Shown in pieces: positions 55,062 to 62,912 of a stretch of 64,000 nucleotides of DNA (position 1 is its first letter; every line of letters starts with the position of its first letter). The translations under genes were made by a program, and so were the position numbers. Source of the DNA: Planctomycetota bacterium (GTDB taxonomy: Bacteria > Planctomycetota > UBA8742 > UBA2392); the NCBI GenBank assembly GCA_020638675.1, contig JACKID010000001.1:1798001-1862000 (forward strand), read 5' to 3'. The notes under the pieces are model-generated. The model did no database searches, was not told where the DNA came from, and saw only the letters and a list, made by a program, of their open reading frames with translations.

Positions 55062-56438
55062 CTACTTGGTGATGTCGCGGACGCGCACCTTTGCGCCGTC
55101 GCGCAGCAGTGATTGCCCGCGTACTACAATCAGCGCGCCCTGTTTCACTTCCTGGTTCTTGGCGGAATTGGCGGGCGCCTCGCGCAGCTCAAAGCTGCCC
55201 TCGCTGTTTACGCCGCGGCGGCGCGAAACGTCGATACGGCGGGCGGTGCCTGTATCGGGCTCTGTGCCCGGGTCGATCACCCAGATGACCTCGGCGTCGC
55301 CGACGATCGCAGCGCCCGGCACCAGCAGCACCTGCTTCTCAACATTGGTGGAAATGCGCGCGTCAACCCACATGCCGGGGCGTGTTGCAAGCAGCTCGCC
55401 CTTGCGCACGCGTTCCGACGTGGAGGTGATTGCCTTGCGTGAATCCGGGTCCATCTGCTGCAGCATCGCCTTGTGCGCGCCTTCGGCGTCCACGTCTTCG
55501 GGCTGCACGATGCGCACGGTGGCAACGATCATGCCGCGCGTCTGGTCCACGATCGGCGAGATTCGGTCCACGTAGCCCAGAAAGCGTGCGTTCGGAAACG
55601 CGGTAACCGACAGCAGCACGGCCTGCGCAGTGTCGAGCTCGACCTTCTCCCGAAGCCCGAACAGCCCGACGGCCGGGATACGCTTGGGCTCACGCAGGTC
55701 CTTGAGCCCGGCTTCGGCCACGTCCAGCTTCACTTCCAGTTCACGAAAGTCGGCGATTCGGAATGCCAGCGCATTGGCGCCAACCAGCTCATTGGCGCGG
55801 ATGTTGCGCTCGGTGATCACGCCGGTGATCGGCGCCTTCATGACGGTGTAGGCAAGCTGCAGCTGATTCACGGCGAGCTCGCCGCGGGCCTTGTCGAGCG
55901 CGAGGCTGGAGGTCTCCACCTGGTTAGCGGCCTTGTCGTACTCAAGTTTCGCGGCCTCGTAGACGTCCTTGGTGTAGATGCGTGAGGCTTCGGGGTTCTT
56001 GGGGTCGAAGTAGCGCTCGATGCGCTCGAAGTCGCCCCTCTTCTTGGCGGCGTCGAGAATGTCCTTGCGGTGGGCCAGCTCCGATTCCTGCACGGCGATC
56101 ATCGAAGCCGTGACCTGCAGCTCGACCTTGCCGCGGTCGAGGCGTGCCAGCACCTGCCCCTGCTGCACGTGGTCGCCGACGTCCACCAGCACTTCGTTGG
56201 CGACTTCGCTGATCTGCGCGTAGACGTCCGCCAGCGTGTGGGCCTCGATGCGCCCGGTGCTGCGCTCGAACTCGGAGATATTGTCGCGGCGGGCGGGCAC
56301 GACTTCCACGAGCGGGTCTTTGCGCTCGACCTCTTCGCCGTTGCCGCCCCACTTGCCCTTGCCGCCGTAGTCGCTGCCGCCGCAGGCCGAAACAACCAGC
56401 AGCAACGCCAGGCACAGGAATGCAGTCTGCTTGCCCAT
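55062..56438 (-). CDS. RND/HlyD-type efflux periplasmic adaptor lipoprotein
   Basis: This 458-residue membrane-fusion protein has a lipobox (VVSACGG) and an acidic glycine linker. The first lipoyl half (TGRIEAHTLADVYAQISEVAN) with DVGDHVQQGQVLARLD is followed by a helical hairpin (about residues 125-225), the second lipoyl half (MKAPITGVITERN) and beta-barrel/MP domains. It should link an inner-membrane RND or ABC exporter to the outer membrane; the pump is not in the window. Confidence 0.88.
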   Translation of the reverse strand: MGKQTAFLCLALLLVVSACGGSDYGGKGKWGGNGEEVERKDPLVEVVPARRDNISEFERSTGRIEAHTLADVYAQISEVANEVLVDVGDHVQQGQVLARLDRGKVELQVTASMIAVQESELAHRKDILDAAKKRGDFERIERYFDPKNPEASRIYTKDVYEAAKLEYDKAANQVETSSLALDKARGELAVNQLQLAYTVMKAPITGVITERNIRANELVGANALAFRIADFRELEVKLDVAEAGLKDLREPKRIPAVGLFGLREKVELDTAQAVLLSVTAFPNARFLGYVDRISPIVDQTRGMIVATVRIVQPEDVDAEGAHKAMLQQMDPDSRKAITSTSERVRKGELLATRPGMWVDARISTNVEKQVLLVPGAAIVGDAEVIWVIDPGTEPDTGTARRIDVSRRRGVNSEGSFELREAPANSAKNQEVKQGALIVVRGQSLLRDGAKVRVRDITK

Positions 56439-56451
56439 AAGGCTCCGAACG

Positions 56452-57096
56452 CTAGGTATCTTCCAGTGTGCGCGCCAGCGTATTCGCCATGATTGCCATC
56501 GCACCGGCGAGTGATTCCAGGCTCAGCGCGCCCCCCATGCTATCTACGGGCGGTACATGCACGAACCCGTAGGGAAAGCCATCGCCGAACAGGTGCGCGC
56601 CTCTATAGAAGAGGTGGTTGCACAGGTATCCGCCGGCGTCCTGCGATAGTTCGGGCTCAAAGCCGCCTTCTTTCAACGACTGCAGCAGCAGTTCCGCCGG
56701 GAAAGTTGCGGGCAGGGTGGCGGGCGCGCCGGGGACGATCTCGCTGGCGTCACGGACGTTGCCGGCATTGTCCGCGCGCCTGGCGCCGTTGCGGTTGCGG
56801 GCCGTGCACTCGAGATAGAGCTTGGCCGGGCGCTCGCCGATGTTCTTGCCCTCGCGGAAGCTGGAGCTTTCGCCCGCGCTGCCGTACACGCCGAAGCTGA
56901 TGGCGGCATGCGGCTCGTATTCGATCACGGCCTTCTCGAAGGCCTCGAAGGCGCCGTCATAAGTCACGGGGATCAGCGCCAGGCGCACGCCGGTTTCGAA
57001 CATGCCCTCGTCGCGAGCGCACACGAGGGCGTCCCACGACGGGTTGCTGGCGAAGTCGCCGAAGGGCTCAAAGCCGCTGAGCAGGATGCGGGGCAT
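56452..57096 (-). CDS. pcp: Pyroglutamyl-peptidase I
   Basis: This 214-residue cysteine peptidase removes N-terminal pyroglutamate from peptides. MPRILLSGFEPFG is the family start. The catalytic cysteine lies in DAGGYLCNHLFYRG and the histidine in GFVHVPPV. The acidic member is less clear because the usual ERVAIN-like block is altered. It overlaps the upstream lipoprotein gene by one base (TAATG). Confidence 0.85.
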   Translation of the reverse strand: MPRILLSGFEPFGDFASNPSWDALVCARDEGMFETGVRLALIPVTYDGAFEAFEKAVIEYEPHAAISFGVYGSAGESSSFREGKNIGERPAKLYLECTARNRNGARRADNAGNVRDASEIVPGAPATLPATFPAELLLQSLKEGGFEPELSQDAGGYLCNHLFYRGAHLFGDGFPYGFVHVPPVDSMGGALSLESLAGAMAIMANTLARTLEDT

Positions 57097-57494
57097 TACT
57101 TGCGCTCGATCTTGAAGCCAATGATGCGCCAGCCCGCGGGCTCTTTGCGGAAGGCGAAGTGGACGATGAAGTTCTCGTGTCCGGTGGCCTTGGCGGGCGC
57201 GAGGCGAACCTCATCGCCGGAGTCCTTGTCTTCCTTCTGGCCGCCGTCGCCGTGCTCGAGCCCTTTGTAGTCGTTCAACATTTCCGAGAAGTCCGGGTTG
57301 TTGGCGATGCTGCGCAGGTTGTCCATGCTGAGCGCGTTGGGGTCGCACAGCTCATAGGCGCCGAGCTGGTCGCCCTTGGCGAGGCGCTCCATGAAGGTGT
57401 CGGCCACGCTGCGGCATGAGGCAAGCTCCGCACCCGGGCCGCATCCGGCAAGCAGCAGGGTCAGCAAAAGAAACGGTATGATGGCTTTGCGCAT
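57096..57494 (-). CDS. Small lipoprotein with NTF2/DUF4864-like domain
   Basis: This 132-residue protein has a lipobox (LLLAGC). The mature part (SVADTFMERLAKGDQLGAYEL, then RKEPAGWRIIGFKIERK) has the helix and strands of a small cone-shaped NTF2-like domain. The ATG at 57494 is fixed by the signal peptide. It is co-transcribed with pcp. Confidence 0.7.
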   Translation of the reverse strand: MRKAIIPFLLLTLLLAGCGPGAELASCRSVADTFMERLAKGDQLGAYELCDPNALSMDNLRSIANNPDFSEMLNDYKGLEHGDGGQKEDKDSGDEVRLAPAKATGHENFIVHFAFRKEPAGWRIIGFKIERK

Positions 57495-57537
57495 GGGACC
57501 ATTCCTAGCTGAGGCAGCTTGAGTTATAGCGGCTGAT

Positions 57538-58287
57538 ATGGAGCAGAAAACCCCGGGCAGGCTTGCAGGGCTGCGCATCGCCGTGACTCGTGAAGAGCCC
57601 GGCGAGATGGCAGAGCTGTTGCAGGCCGAAGCGGCGGTCGTGATCCACTGCCCGTTGATACGCATCGTGCCGCCGGCGCAGAGTGCCGATCTCGACGCCC
57701 GCCTGAACAGTATTCGTGACTACGACTGGCTTGTGTTTACCAGCAGCAACGCGGTTCGCATGACGATCGCGCGCGGCATGCCGCTCGTGGGCCCGAAGGT
57801 AGCCTGCGTGGGGGAGTCGACGGCCAATATCGCGCGCGAGGCGGGCTTGCAGGTCAAGCTGGTGCCGGAGCGCCAGCACGTGAAAGGGCTCATCGAGGCG
57901 TTCGCGGCGCTGCCGGATCGCGGGCGCGTGCTGTATCCGCGCAGCGAGATTGCCGCGCCGACCCTGAAAGAAGGTCTCAAGGCGCTGGGGTATGCGGTCG
58001 ATGATCCCGTGGCTTATCGCAACGAACCGGATGAGGACGGCATGCTTCAACTGGAAGCGGCCTTTTCGGCAGGACTGGACGCGATTGCTTTCGCGTCACC
58101 CAGCGCAGTGCGCGCGGCCGTGGTGCCCATCGGGCGCGAGGGACTTGCGAAGCTGCGTGTGTACAGTATCGGGCCCACCACCAGCGCGGCCGTGCGCGAC
58201 AACGAGGCGCAGGTAATGGGCGAGGCCGCCGGGCATACTGTGGCCTCTCTCGTCGAGGCGATCATTGAAGGCGAAGCCAATGGATGA
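57538..58287 (+). CDS. hemD: Uroporphyrinogen-III synthase
   Basis: This 249-residue HemD closes hydroxymethylbilane to uroporphyrinogen III for heme, siroheme or cobalamin. Blocks are GLRIAVTR, DYDWLVFTSSNAVRM, KVACVGESTA, AIAFASPSAVRA and VYSIGPTTSAAVR. Identity to the family is low, as usual. It overlaps the next gene by eight bases. No other heme gene is adjacent. Confidence 0.85.
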   Translation: MEQKTPGRLAGLRIAVTREEPGEMAELLQAEAAVVIHCPLIRIVPPAQSADLDARLNSIRDYDWLVFTSSNAVRMTIARGMPLVGPKVACVGESTANIAREAGLQVKLVPERQHVKGLIEAFAALPDRGRVLYPRSEIAAPTLKEGLKALGYAVDDPVAYRNEPDEDGMLQLEAAFSAGLDAIAFASPSAVRAAVVPIGREGLAKLRVYSIGPTTSAAVRDNEAQVMGEAAGHTVASLVEAIIEGEANG

Positions 58288-59029
58288 GCCCGCACCGCCT
58301 GAGCGCGGCGACACAACGCAGCCATCCAGCGCGCCCAAGGGCGGGTTCCTGGGCGCGTTGTTCTGGCCGCTGCGCCTGCTGAAGCGTTTGTATGCCTGGG
58401 TAGTGGGCTGGGCGGACACGCGCTACGGGACACCCGTGCTGGTGGCTCTGGCGTTCGCCGAGGCGAGCTTCTTCCCGATCCCGCCGGACCCGCTGTTGAT
58501 CGCGTTGTGTCTTGGCAAGCGCAAGCGGGCGTTGTGGTACGGGCTGCTCTGCACGGTCGCTTCGGTGGCCGGGGGCATCCTTGGCTGGTACATCGGGCGC
58601 GCGGTGTTTGAGTCGGTGGTGAACATCATTCATTCGGTCGGCTGGGGACCTAGCTGGTTCGGCACGCCCGCGGGCGGTGAGCCTTTGGCCCAAACGGCCG
58701 GGGATACGCGCTTCTACCCCGATGGCTACTTCTATCTCGTGCATGCCAAATTCGAGGCCAACGCATTTCTGGCCTACTTCAGCGCCGCCCTGAGCCCGAT
58801 TCCGTACAAGGTCTTCACGATTGCCGGCGGCGTGTTCGACGTCAGCCTGCCGCTGCTGATCGCCGGCAGCATTGTCGGTCGCGGCATGCGTTTCATGGGG
58901 CTGGGCGTGTTGATCCACCTGTTCGGCGACAAGGTGCGCCCGATCATCGAGAAGTACTTCGAGTGGATCACGATCGGGCTCTGCGTCCTGATCGGGCTGT
59001 TTTTCGTTGTGCTCAAGTACGTGCTGTAG
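58280..59029 (+). CDS. YqaA/DedA-like SNARE-associated membrane protein
   Basis: This 249-residue protein has a polar N-terminus and four or five helices. Blocks are LVALAFAEASFFPIPPDPLLIA and FSAALSPIPYKVFTIAGGVF, the hallmarks of the YqaA branch of the DedA/VTT family. Lipid scrambling is inferred from the superfamily. The stop TAG is part of a TAGCAT that begins a REP-like element. Confidence 0.85.
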   Translation: MDEPAPPERGDTTQPSSAPKGGFLGALFWPLRLLKRLYAWVVGWADTRYGTPVLVALAFAEASFFPIPPDPLLIALCLGKRKRALWYGLLCTVASVAGGILGWYIGRAVFESVVNIIHSVGWGPSWFGTPAGGEPLAQTAGDTRFYPDGYFYLVHAKFEANAFLAYFSAALSPIPYKVFTIAGGVFDVSLPLLIAGSIVGRGMRFMGLGVLIHLFGDKVRPIIEKYFEWITIGLCVLIGLFFVVLKYVL

Positions 59030-59126
59030 CATCGGCATCTTGCCGATGTGGCGCTCACGCGCTTCCAGTGCGTGGATGGATCGGCTGGAAGCCGATCCGA
59101 ACGACATCGCCTGGAAGGGGATGCTA
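59027..59126. repeat. REP-like element 3 bounded by TAGCAT/ATGCTA
   Basis: Three hairpins are visible: 59030-59037 with 59041-59048 (8 bp), 59078-59086 with 59090-59098 (9 bp) and 59119-59124 with 59129-59134 (6 bp). TAGCAT at 59027-59032 and ATGCTA at 59121-59126 form the ends. Both neighbouring genes, on opposite strands, use the terminal TAG as stop codon. Confidence 0.6.
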
Positions 59127-60290
59127 CGGCATCCAGATTGCCATGGGGCGCCCGGGGTAGAGGCGCAGTTGTTCCTGCAACTCGGCGCGCATCTGCTCGG
59201 CCATGGCCTGCTCGACCTTGGGCTTCACGTCTTTCGCATTCATGCCCAACAGTGCGCCAAGCCCGACCTGGCGCCCGTACTCGACCACCGTGAGGTTGTC
59301 GGAGCCTGCCAGCCGCTCGGCTTCCTTCTTCGCATCCTCGAAATAGCCGATCTTGTCGATCAGCCCGATCTTCTCGGCCTGGCGGGCGCTCATGACCCGC
59401 CCGTCGGCAAAGCTTTCCCAGTCCTTGCTGAGCTTGGGGCCGCGACCGTCCTTCACGATGTCCTTGAAGTGCCCGTGCATCTCGTCGACCAGGTCCTGCA
59501 GCAGCGCACGGCCTTCGGCGTATTCTTCACTTTCCGGGTCGGCGAACATGCTGCCCATGGCCTTGTTGTTGCCGGCCTTGATGGTGGCGTCCTGGCCCTT
59601 TACGACCTCGGTCAACGTACCGTGGAAGTTGAAGCCCTGGATGATCACGCCGATGCTGCCGGTCAGCGTAGTCTCGTTTGCGACGATGTAGTCGGCCGGT
59701 GCGCTGATGTAGTAGCCGCCACTGGCCGCGAGGTCCTTCATGTACACGACCACGGGCTTCTTGGTGTCTTTCTGGAATTTGACGATCTCGTGGTGGACGA
59801 AATCGCTGGCTGTGACGCCGCCTCCCGGGCTGTTTACTTCGAGAATCACCGCGTGGACGCTGTCGTCATCCGCGGCCTGCTTCAGGCTGTCGGTTACCAG
59901 CGCAACGGGATCCACGCCGCCGCCGAACAGTCCGCCCCCGCCGCCTTCCATGATGACGCCGTCGACGCTGATCACCGCGACCTTGCCGTCGCCGCCGGAC
60001 TCGCGCTGGTACTCAACCAGTCCGTGCGGGTTCTGGTTGCCGCCGCTCAGGACGCCCAGCCCGCCGACCATCGCCAGCAGGATCAGCAGGTTGAAGCCGA
60101 TCACGCCGATGAACACCAGCAAGCCAAGCGTGCGCCAGATGCCGGTACGCGGGCGCGACATCCGGTACGGATACGCCGGCGGAGCCATCTGCGGCCCCGG
60201 TGCAGGCGGCGGCATGTGCGCGGGCGGTGGCGGCGGCGGCTGGTAGCCGCCGGTGCTGGACTGATTCGGACTCGGTGGGGGATTGGTCAT
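59124..60290 (-). CDS. sppA: Signal peptide peptidase SppA (S49 family)
   Basis: This 388-residue membrane protease degrades signal-peptide remnants. A proline-rich cytoplasmic N-terminus (PPPSPNQSS, PPPPPPAHMPPP) precedes a single helix (about residues 53-82). The S49 core has SPGGGVTASDFV, DLAASGGYYISAPADYIVA with the likely serine nucleophile, TGSIGVIIQG, and RVMSARQAEKIGLIDKIG. It is short, as in Gram-positive-type SppA. Its stop is inside the REP-like element. The MCM-domain gene ends three bases upstream. Confidence 0.9.
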   Translation of the reverse strand: MTNPPPSPNQSSTGGYQPPPPPPAHMPPPAPGPQMAPPAYPYRMSRPRTGIWRTLGLLVFIGVIGFNLLILLAMVGGLGVLSGGNQNPHGLVEYQRESGGDGKVAVISVDGVIMEGGGGGLFGGGVDPVALVTDSLKQAADDDSVHAVILEVNSPGGGVTASDFVHHEIVKFQKDTKKPVVVYMKDLAASGGYYISAPADYIVANETTLTGSIGVIIQGFNFHGTLTEVVKGQDATIKAGNNKAMGSMFADPESEEYAEGRALLQDLVDEMHGHFKDIVKDGRGPKLSKDWESFADGRVMSARQAEKIGLIDKIGYFEDAKKEAERLAGSDNLTVVEYGRQVGLGALLGMNAKDVKPKVEQAMAEQMRAELQEQLRLYPGRPMAIWMP

Positions 60291-60292
60291 TT

Positions 60293-60730
60293 CTAAACCT
60301 CCTGTGTTGCGCGTCTCTTCTGGACTTCGGATCTGAGGTAGTCAGCGATCTCGCGGGTGTCAGTGCCGGGCCCGAACAGTTTTCCGATGCCCTTGGCAGC
60401 AAGCGCCGCTGCTTCCTTCTCTGGAATCACGCCGCCGCCGAACAGCAGGATCGACGTCGCGTTCTGCTCTTTCAATAGTTCCAGCACACGCGGGAACAGG
60501 CTCATGTGCGCGCCGGAAAGCGAACTGAGCCCGATTGCGTCGACGTCTTCCTGGATCGCCGCGTGCACGATCATCTCCGGCGTCTGGCGCAGCCCGGTGT
60601 AGATCACTTCCATCCCGGCGTCGCGCAGACTTGCTGCGACGATTTTCGCGCCGCGGTCGTGCCCATCCAGCCCGGCCTTGGCGACCAGCACGCGGATCGG
60701 CCTGTCATTCGATGATTGTGTTTCAGCCAT
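60293..60730 (-). CDS. B12-binding domain (methylmalonyl-CoA mutase C-terminal)
   Basis: This 145-residue cobalamin-binding protein has the full MCM C-terminal motif set: [16 protein letters not shown] (D-x-H-x-x-G), SSLSGAHM and FGGGVIPE. In family members it is the small subunit that carries B12 for methylmalonyl- or isobutyryl-CoA mutase. The catalytic subunit is not in this window. Its start at 60730 overlaps the lipA stop by eight bases. Confidence 0.9.
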   Translation of the reverse strand: MAETQSSNDRPIRVLVAKAGLDGHDRGAKIVAASLRDAGMEVIYTGLRQTPEMIVHAAIQEDVDAIGLSSLSGAHMSLFPRVLELLKEQNATSILLFGGGVIPEKEAAALAAKGIGKLFGPGTDTREIADYLRSEVQKRRATQEV

Positions 60731-61619
60731 TGCCGCTTTCAGTAACACCAAGCAGGAATTGTTCCTTCGCATTGTAACTGCTGCGCACGAACGGGCCGCT
60801 TGCGACCTTGTCAAAGCCTAACGCCAGCGCCTGTTCGCGGATTTCATCGAATTCGCGCGGCTCATAGTATCTCACGACGTCGGCGAGTCCCGGCGCGGGC
60901 TTCAAGTACTGGCCGACGGTCAGCATGTCTACGCCGGCGTCGCGCAGCTCGCGGAACGTCTGCAGCAACTCTGTGCGGGTTTCGCCCAGCCCGACCATGA
61001 GCCCGCTCTTGGTGGTCATCTGCGGAGCGCGCTGTTTCACGCGGCGCAGGGTGTAAAGGCTGCGGTCGAAACGCTTGCTCGGCTGGATAGTGCGAAAGAG
61101 CGACGGCACGACCTCGATGTTGTGGTTGTACACGCGCGGCCCGGCGTCGATCACGGCGTCGATCTGCCAATCAATCGCCTGGAAGTCCGGTGTGAGTACT
61201 TCGACCGTTGCTGTCGGCAGCGCTGTCTTCACCGCGTTGATGACCGCGGCCCAGTGCGCGCTGCCGCCGTCATCAAGATCGTCGCGATCCACGCTGGTGA
61301 TCACTACGTGCTCAAGTTTCATGGCGGCGGCCGTCTCTGCCAGCCTGCGCGGCTCGTCGGGATCGGGCGGAAGCGGCGGACGCCCGGACGTTACGCTGCA
61401 GAACTGACAGCGGCGCGTGCAGACGTCGCCCAGGATCATGAACGTCGCCGTCCCGTGGGCAAAACACTGCGCCTTGTTGGGGCAATTGGCTTCTTCGCAC
61501 ACGGTATGCAGCCGCTGGTGGTCCAACAGGTCGTCCAGCGCCTTCTGCCCCTTGCTGCGGGGGAGGGGGCGCTTCAGCCATGGCGGCAGGCGGCGATGCG
61601 GCTCTTTCGTGGCTTTCAT
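60723..61619 (-). CDS. lipA: Lipoyl synthase LipA
   Basis: This 298-residue radical-SAM enzyme inserts two sulfurs into octanoyl-protein to form lipoate. The auxiliary cluster cysteines are in [12 protein letters not shown], the radical-SAM cysteines in CTRRCQFC, and the C-terminal RSSY serine ligand is present. Its usual partner lipB is absent. It overlaps the MCM-domain gene. Confidence 0.95.
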   Translation of the reverse strand: MKATKEPHRRLPPWLKRPLPRSKGQKALDDLLDHQRLHTVCEEANCPNKAQCFAHGTATFMILGDVCTRRCQFCSVTSGRPPLPPDPDEPRRLAETAAAMKLEHVVITSVDRDDLDDGGSAHWAAVINAVKTALPTATVEVLTPDFQAIDWQIDAVIDAGPRVYNHNIEVVPSLFRTIQPSKRFDRSLYTLRRVKQRAPQMTTKSGLMVGLGETRTELLQTFRELRDAGVDMLTVGQYLKPAPGLADVVRYYEPREFDEIREQALALGFDKVASGPFVRSSYNAKEQFLLGVTESGNG

Positions 61620-61723
61620 GGCCAGAACTATAGCGGTTTTGGATGACTTCGTGCCAGTCCCCCGTTTGCACAGAGGGCGGCTTTGCTATCCTCTCCGCCC
61701 GCCATCGAAAGGCAGGAGATTTC

Positions 61724-62851
61724 ATGGACCTCAAAGGTCGTTTGCAGACACTCGCTACCCTCGAATCACAGTATCCCCACGTGCTTTCCGTCTACCTGCG
61801 ATGCAGGGATGGCGGCCGCGACAGGCGAAAGGAAAACCTCATCTTCATCAAGAACCGCGCGGCCGAGATCGAGCGCGTGCTTGGTGACGACAAGCGCGGT
61901 CTCGATTTCCTGCGCGAAGGGCTTGAGCAGGTCGAGCTGATCCGCAAGCAGGATCTGAACAACAACGTCATCGGGTTGGCGCTGTTCCTGCAGGGCGGCA
62001 AGGTGATCGACCGGTTTGAAACGTCGATCCCGTTCGAAGACCAGATGGCCTATCGCCGCTACCCGTTCATCAGCCAGTTGGCTTTCATCGGCGAGGAGTT
62101 TGAGCCCTACGCCGTTGTCCACCTGGACAGTCGCAGCGCGCGTATCTTTGAAATTGCGCTGGGTGAGTTGGTGGACAGCAGCGACATCAAGAGCGAAGTG
62201 CATCGCCGCATCCACCGCGGCGGCTGGTCGCAGATGCGTTTCCAGCGCGGCATCGAGGGCGAGAAGCACGCCCACATTCAGGAAGTGGCCAACGCGCTCA
62301 CGGAGCTGGTGGGAAAGCATCGCTACAAGCGCATCGTCGTGGTGGGTCCCGACAAGTCACGCAGCATCCTGCGCGACTGCCTGACACCCGACGTCGCACG
62401 CCGCGTGATTGACGGTGAGCGCGTAGACAGCCGCGCAGCGGACCACGAGTTGCTGCAGACGGCCGTCGACTACTTCCGCAGCGCGGAAGACGACGAGGAG
62501 AACAGCAAGGTCGACCGCGTAATCCGCGAGATCCACTCAAGCACGATGGGTGTTTCGGGGCTTGAGGACACGTTGACCTACCTCGCGCGCGGGCAGGCCT
62601 ACGAGGTGCTGCTGCCCTCCGACCTCAAACTGCAGGGCTCGCAGTGCAACGCGTGCGGCATGATTTTCAAGGACCAGAGCAGCACCTGCTACGCCTGCGA
62701 CAGTACCGACATCTCCGGCGTCGACCTGAAGGAGGTCGTAACGCGCACGTCGGTGAAATTCGGCACCAAGCTGGAGTTCATCAAGGACCACGGTTTCAAG
62801 ACGAAACTGGGCGGAGCAGCAGCGTTGCTGCGCAGCCCGCGCATGAGCTAG
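61724..62851 (+). CDS. Bacterial eRF1-like (baeRF/Vms1-like) protein
   Basis: This 375-residue protein belongs to the bacterial release-factor-like (baeRF) superfamily. The key segment is HRGGWSQMRFQR at about residues 165-177, whose WSQ glutamine matches the catalytic loop of Vms1/VLRF1-type peptidyl-tRNA hydrolases. An L7Ae-like C-terminal domain follows with LTYLARGQAYEVLL and a CNACGMIF/CYACD zinc ribbon. A role in rescuing stalled ribosomes is inferred. AGGAGA precedes the ATG. Confidence 0.8.
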   Translation: MDLKGRLQTLATLESQYPHVLSVYLRCRDGGRDRRKENLIFIKNRAAEIERVLGDDKRGLDFLREGLEQVELIRKQDLNNNVIGLALFLQGGKVIDRFETSIPFEDQMAYRRYPFISQLAFIGEEFEPYAVVHLDSRSARIFEIALGELVDSSDIKSEVHRRIHRGGWSQMRFQRGIEGEKHAHIQEVANALTELVGKHRYKRIVVVGPDKSRSILRDCLTPDVARRVIDGERVDSRAADHELLQTAVDYFRSAEDDEENSKVDRVIREIHSSTMGVSGLEDTLTYLARGQAYEVLLPSDLKLQGSQCNACGMIFKDQSSTCYACDSTDISGVDLKEVVTRTSVKFGTKLEFIKDHGFKTKLGGAAALLRSPRMS

Positions 62852-62870
62852 CCAGGCGCGAGAACCAGAG

Positions 62871-62905
62871 CGGCGGGGGCCTTGGCCCCCGCCGTTGTGA
62901 TTTTG
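62871..62905 (+). terminator. Rho-independent terminator
   Basis: A stem of about 9-11 bp (62871-62881 with 62884-62894, small loop) precedes TTGTGATTTT, between convergent genes. Confidence 0.75.
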
Positions 62906-62912
62906 AGCGCTG

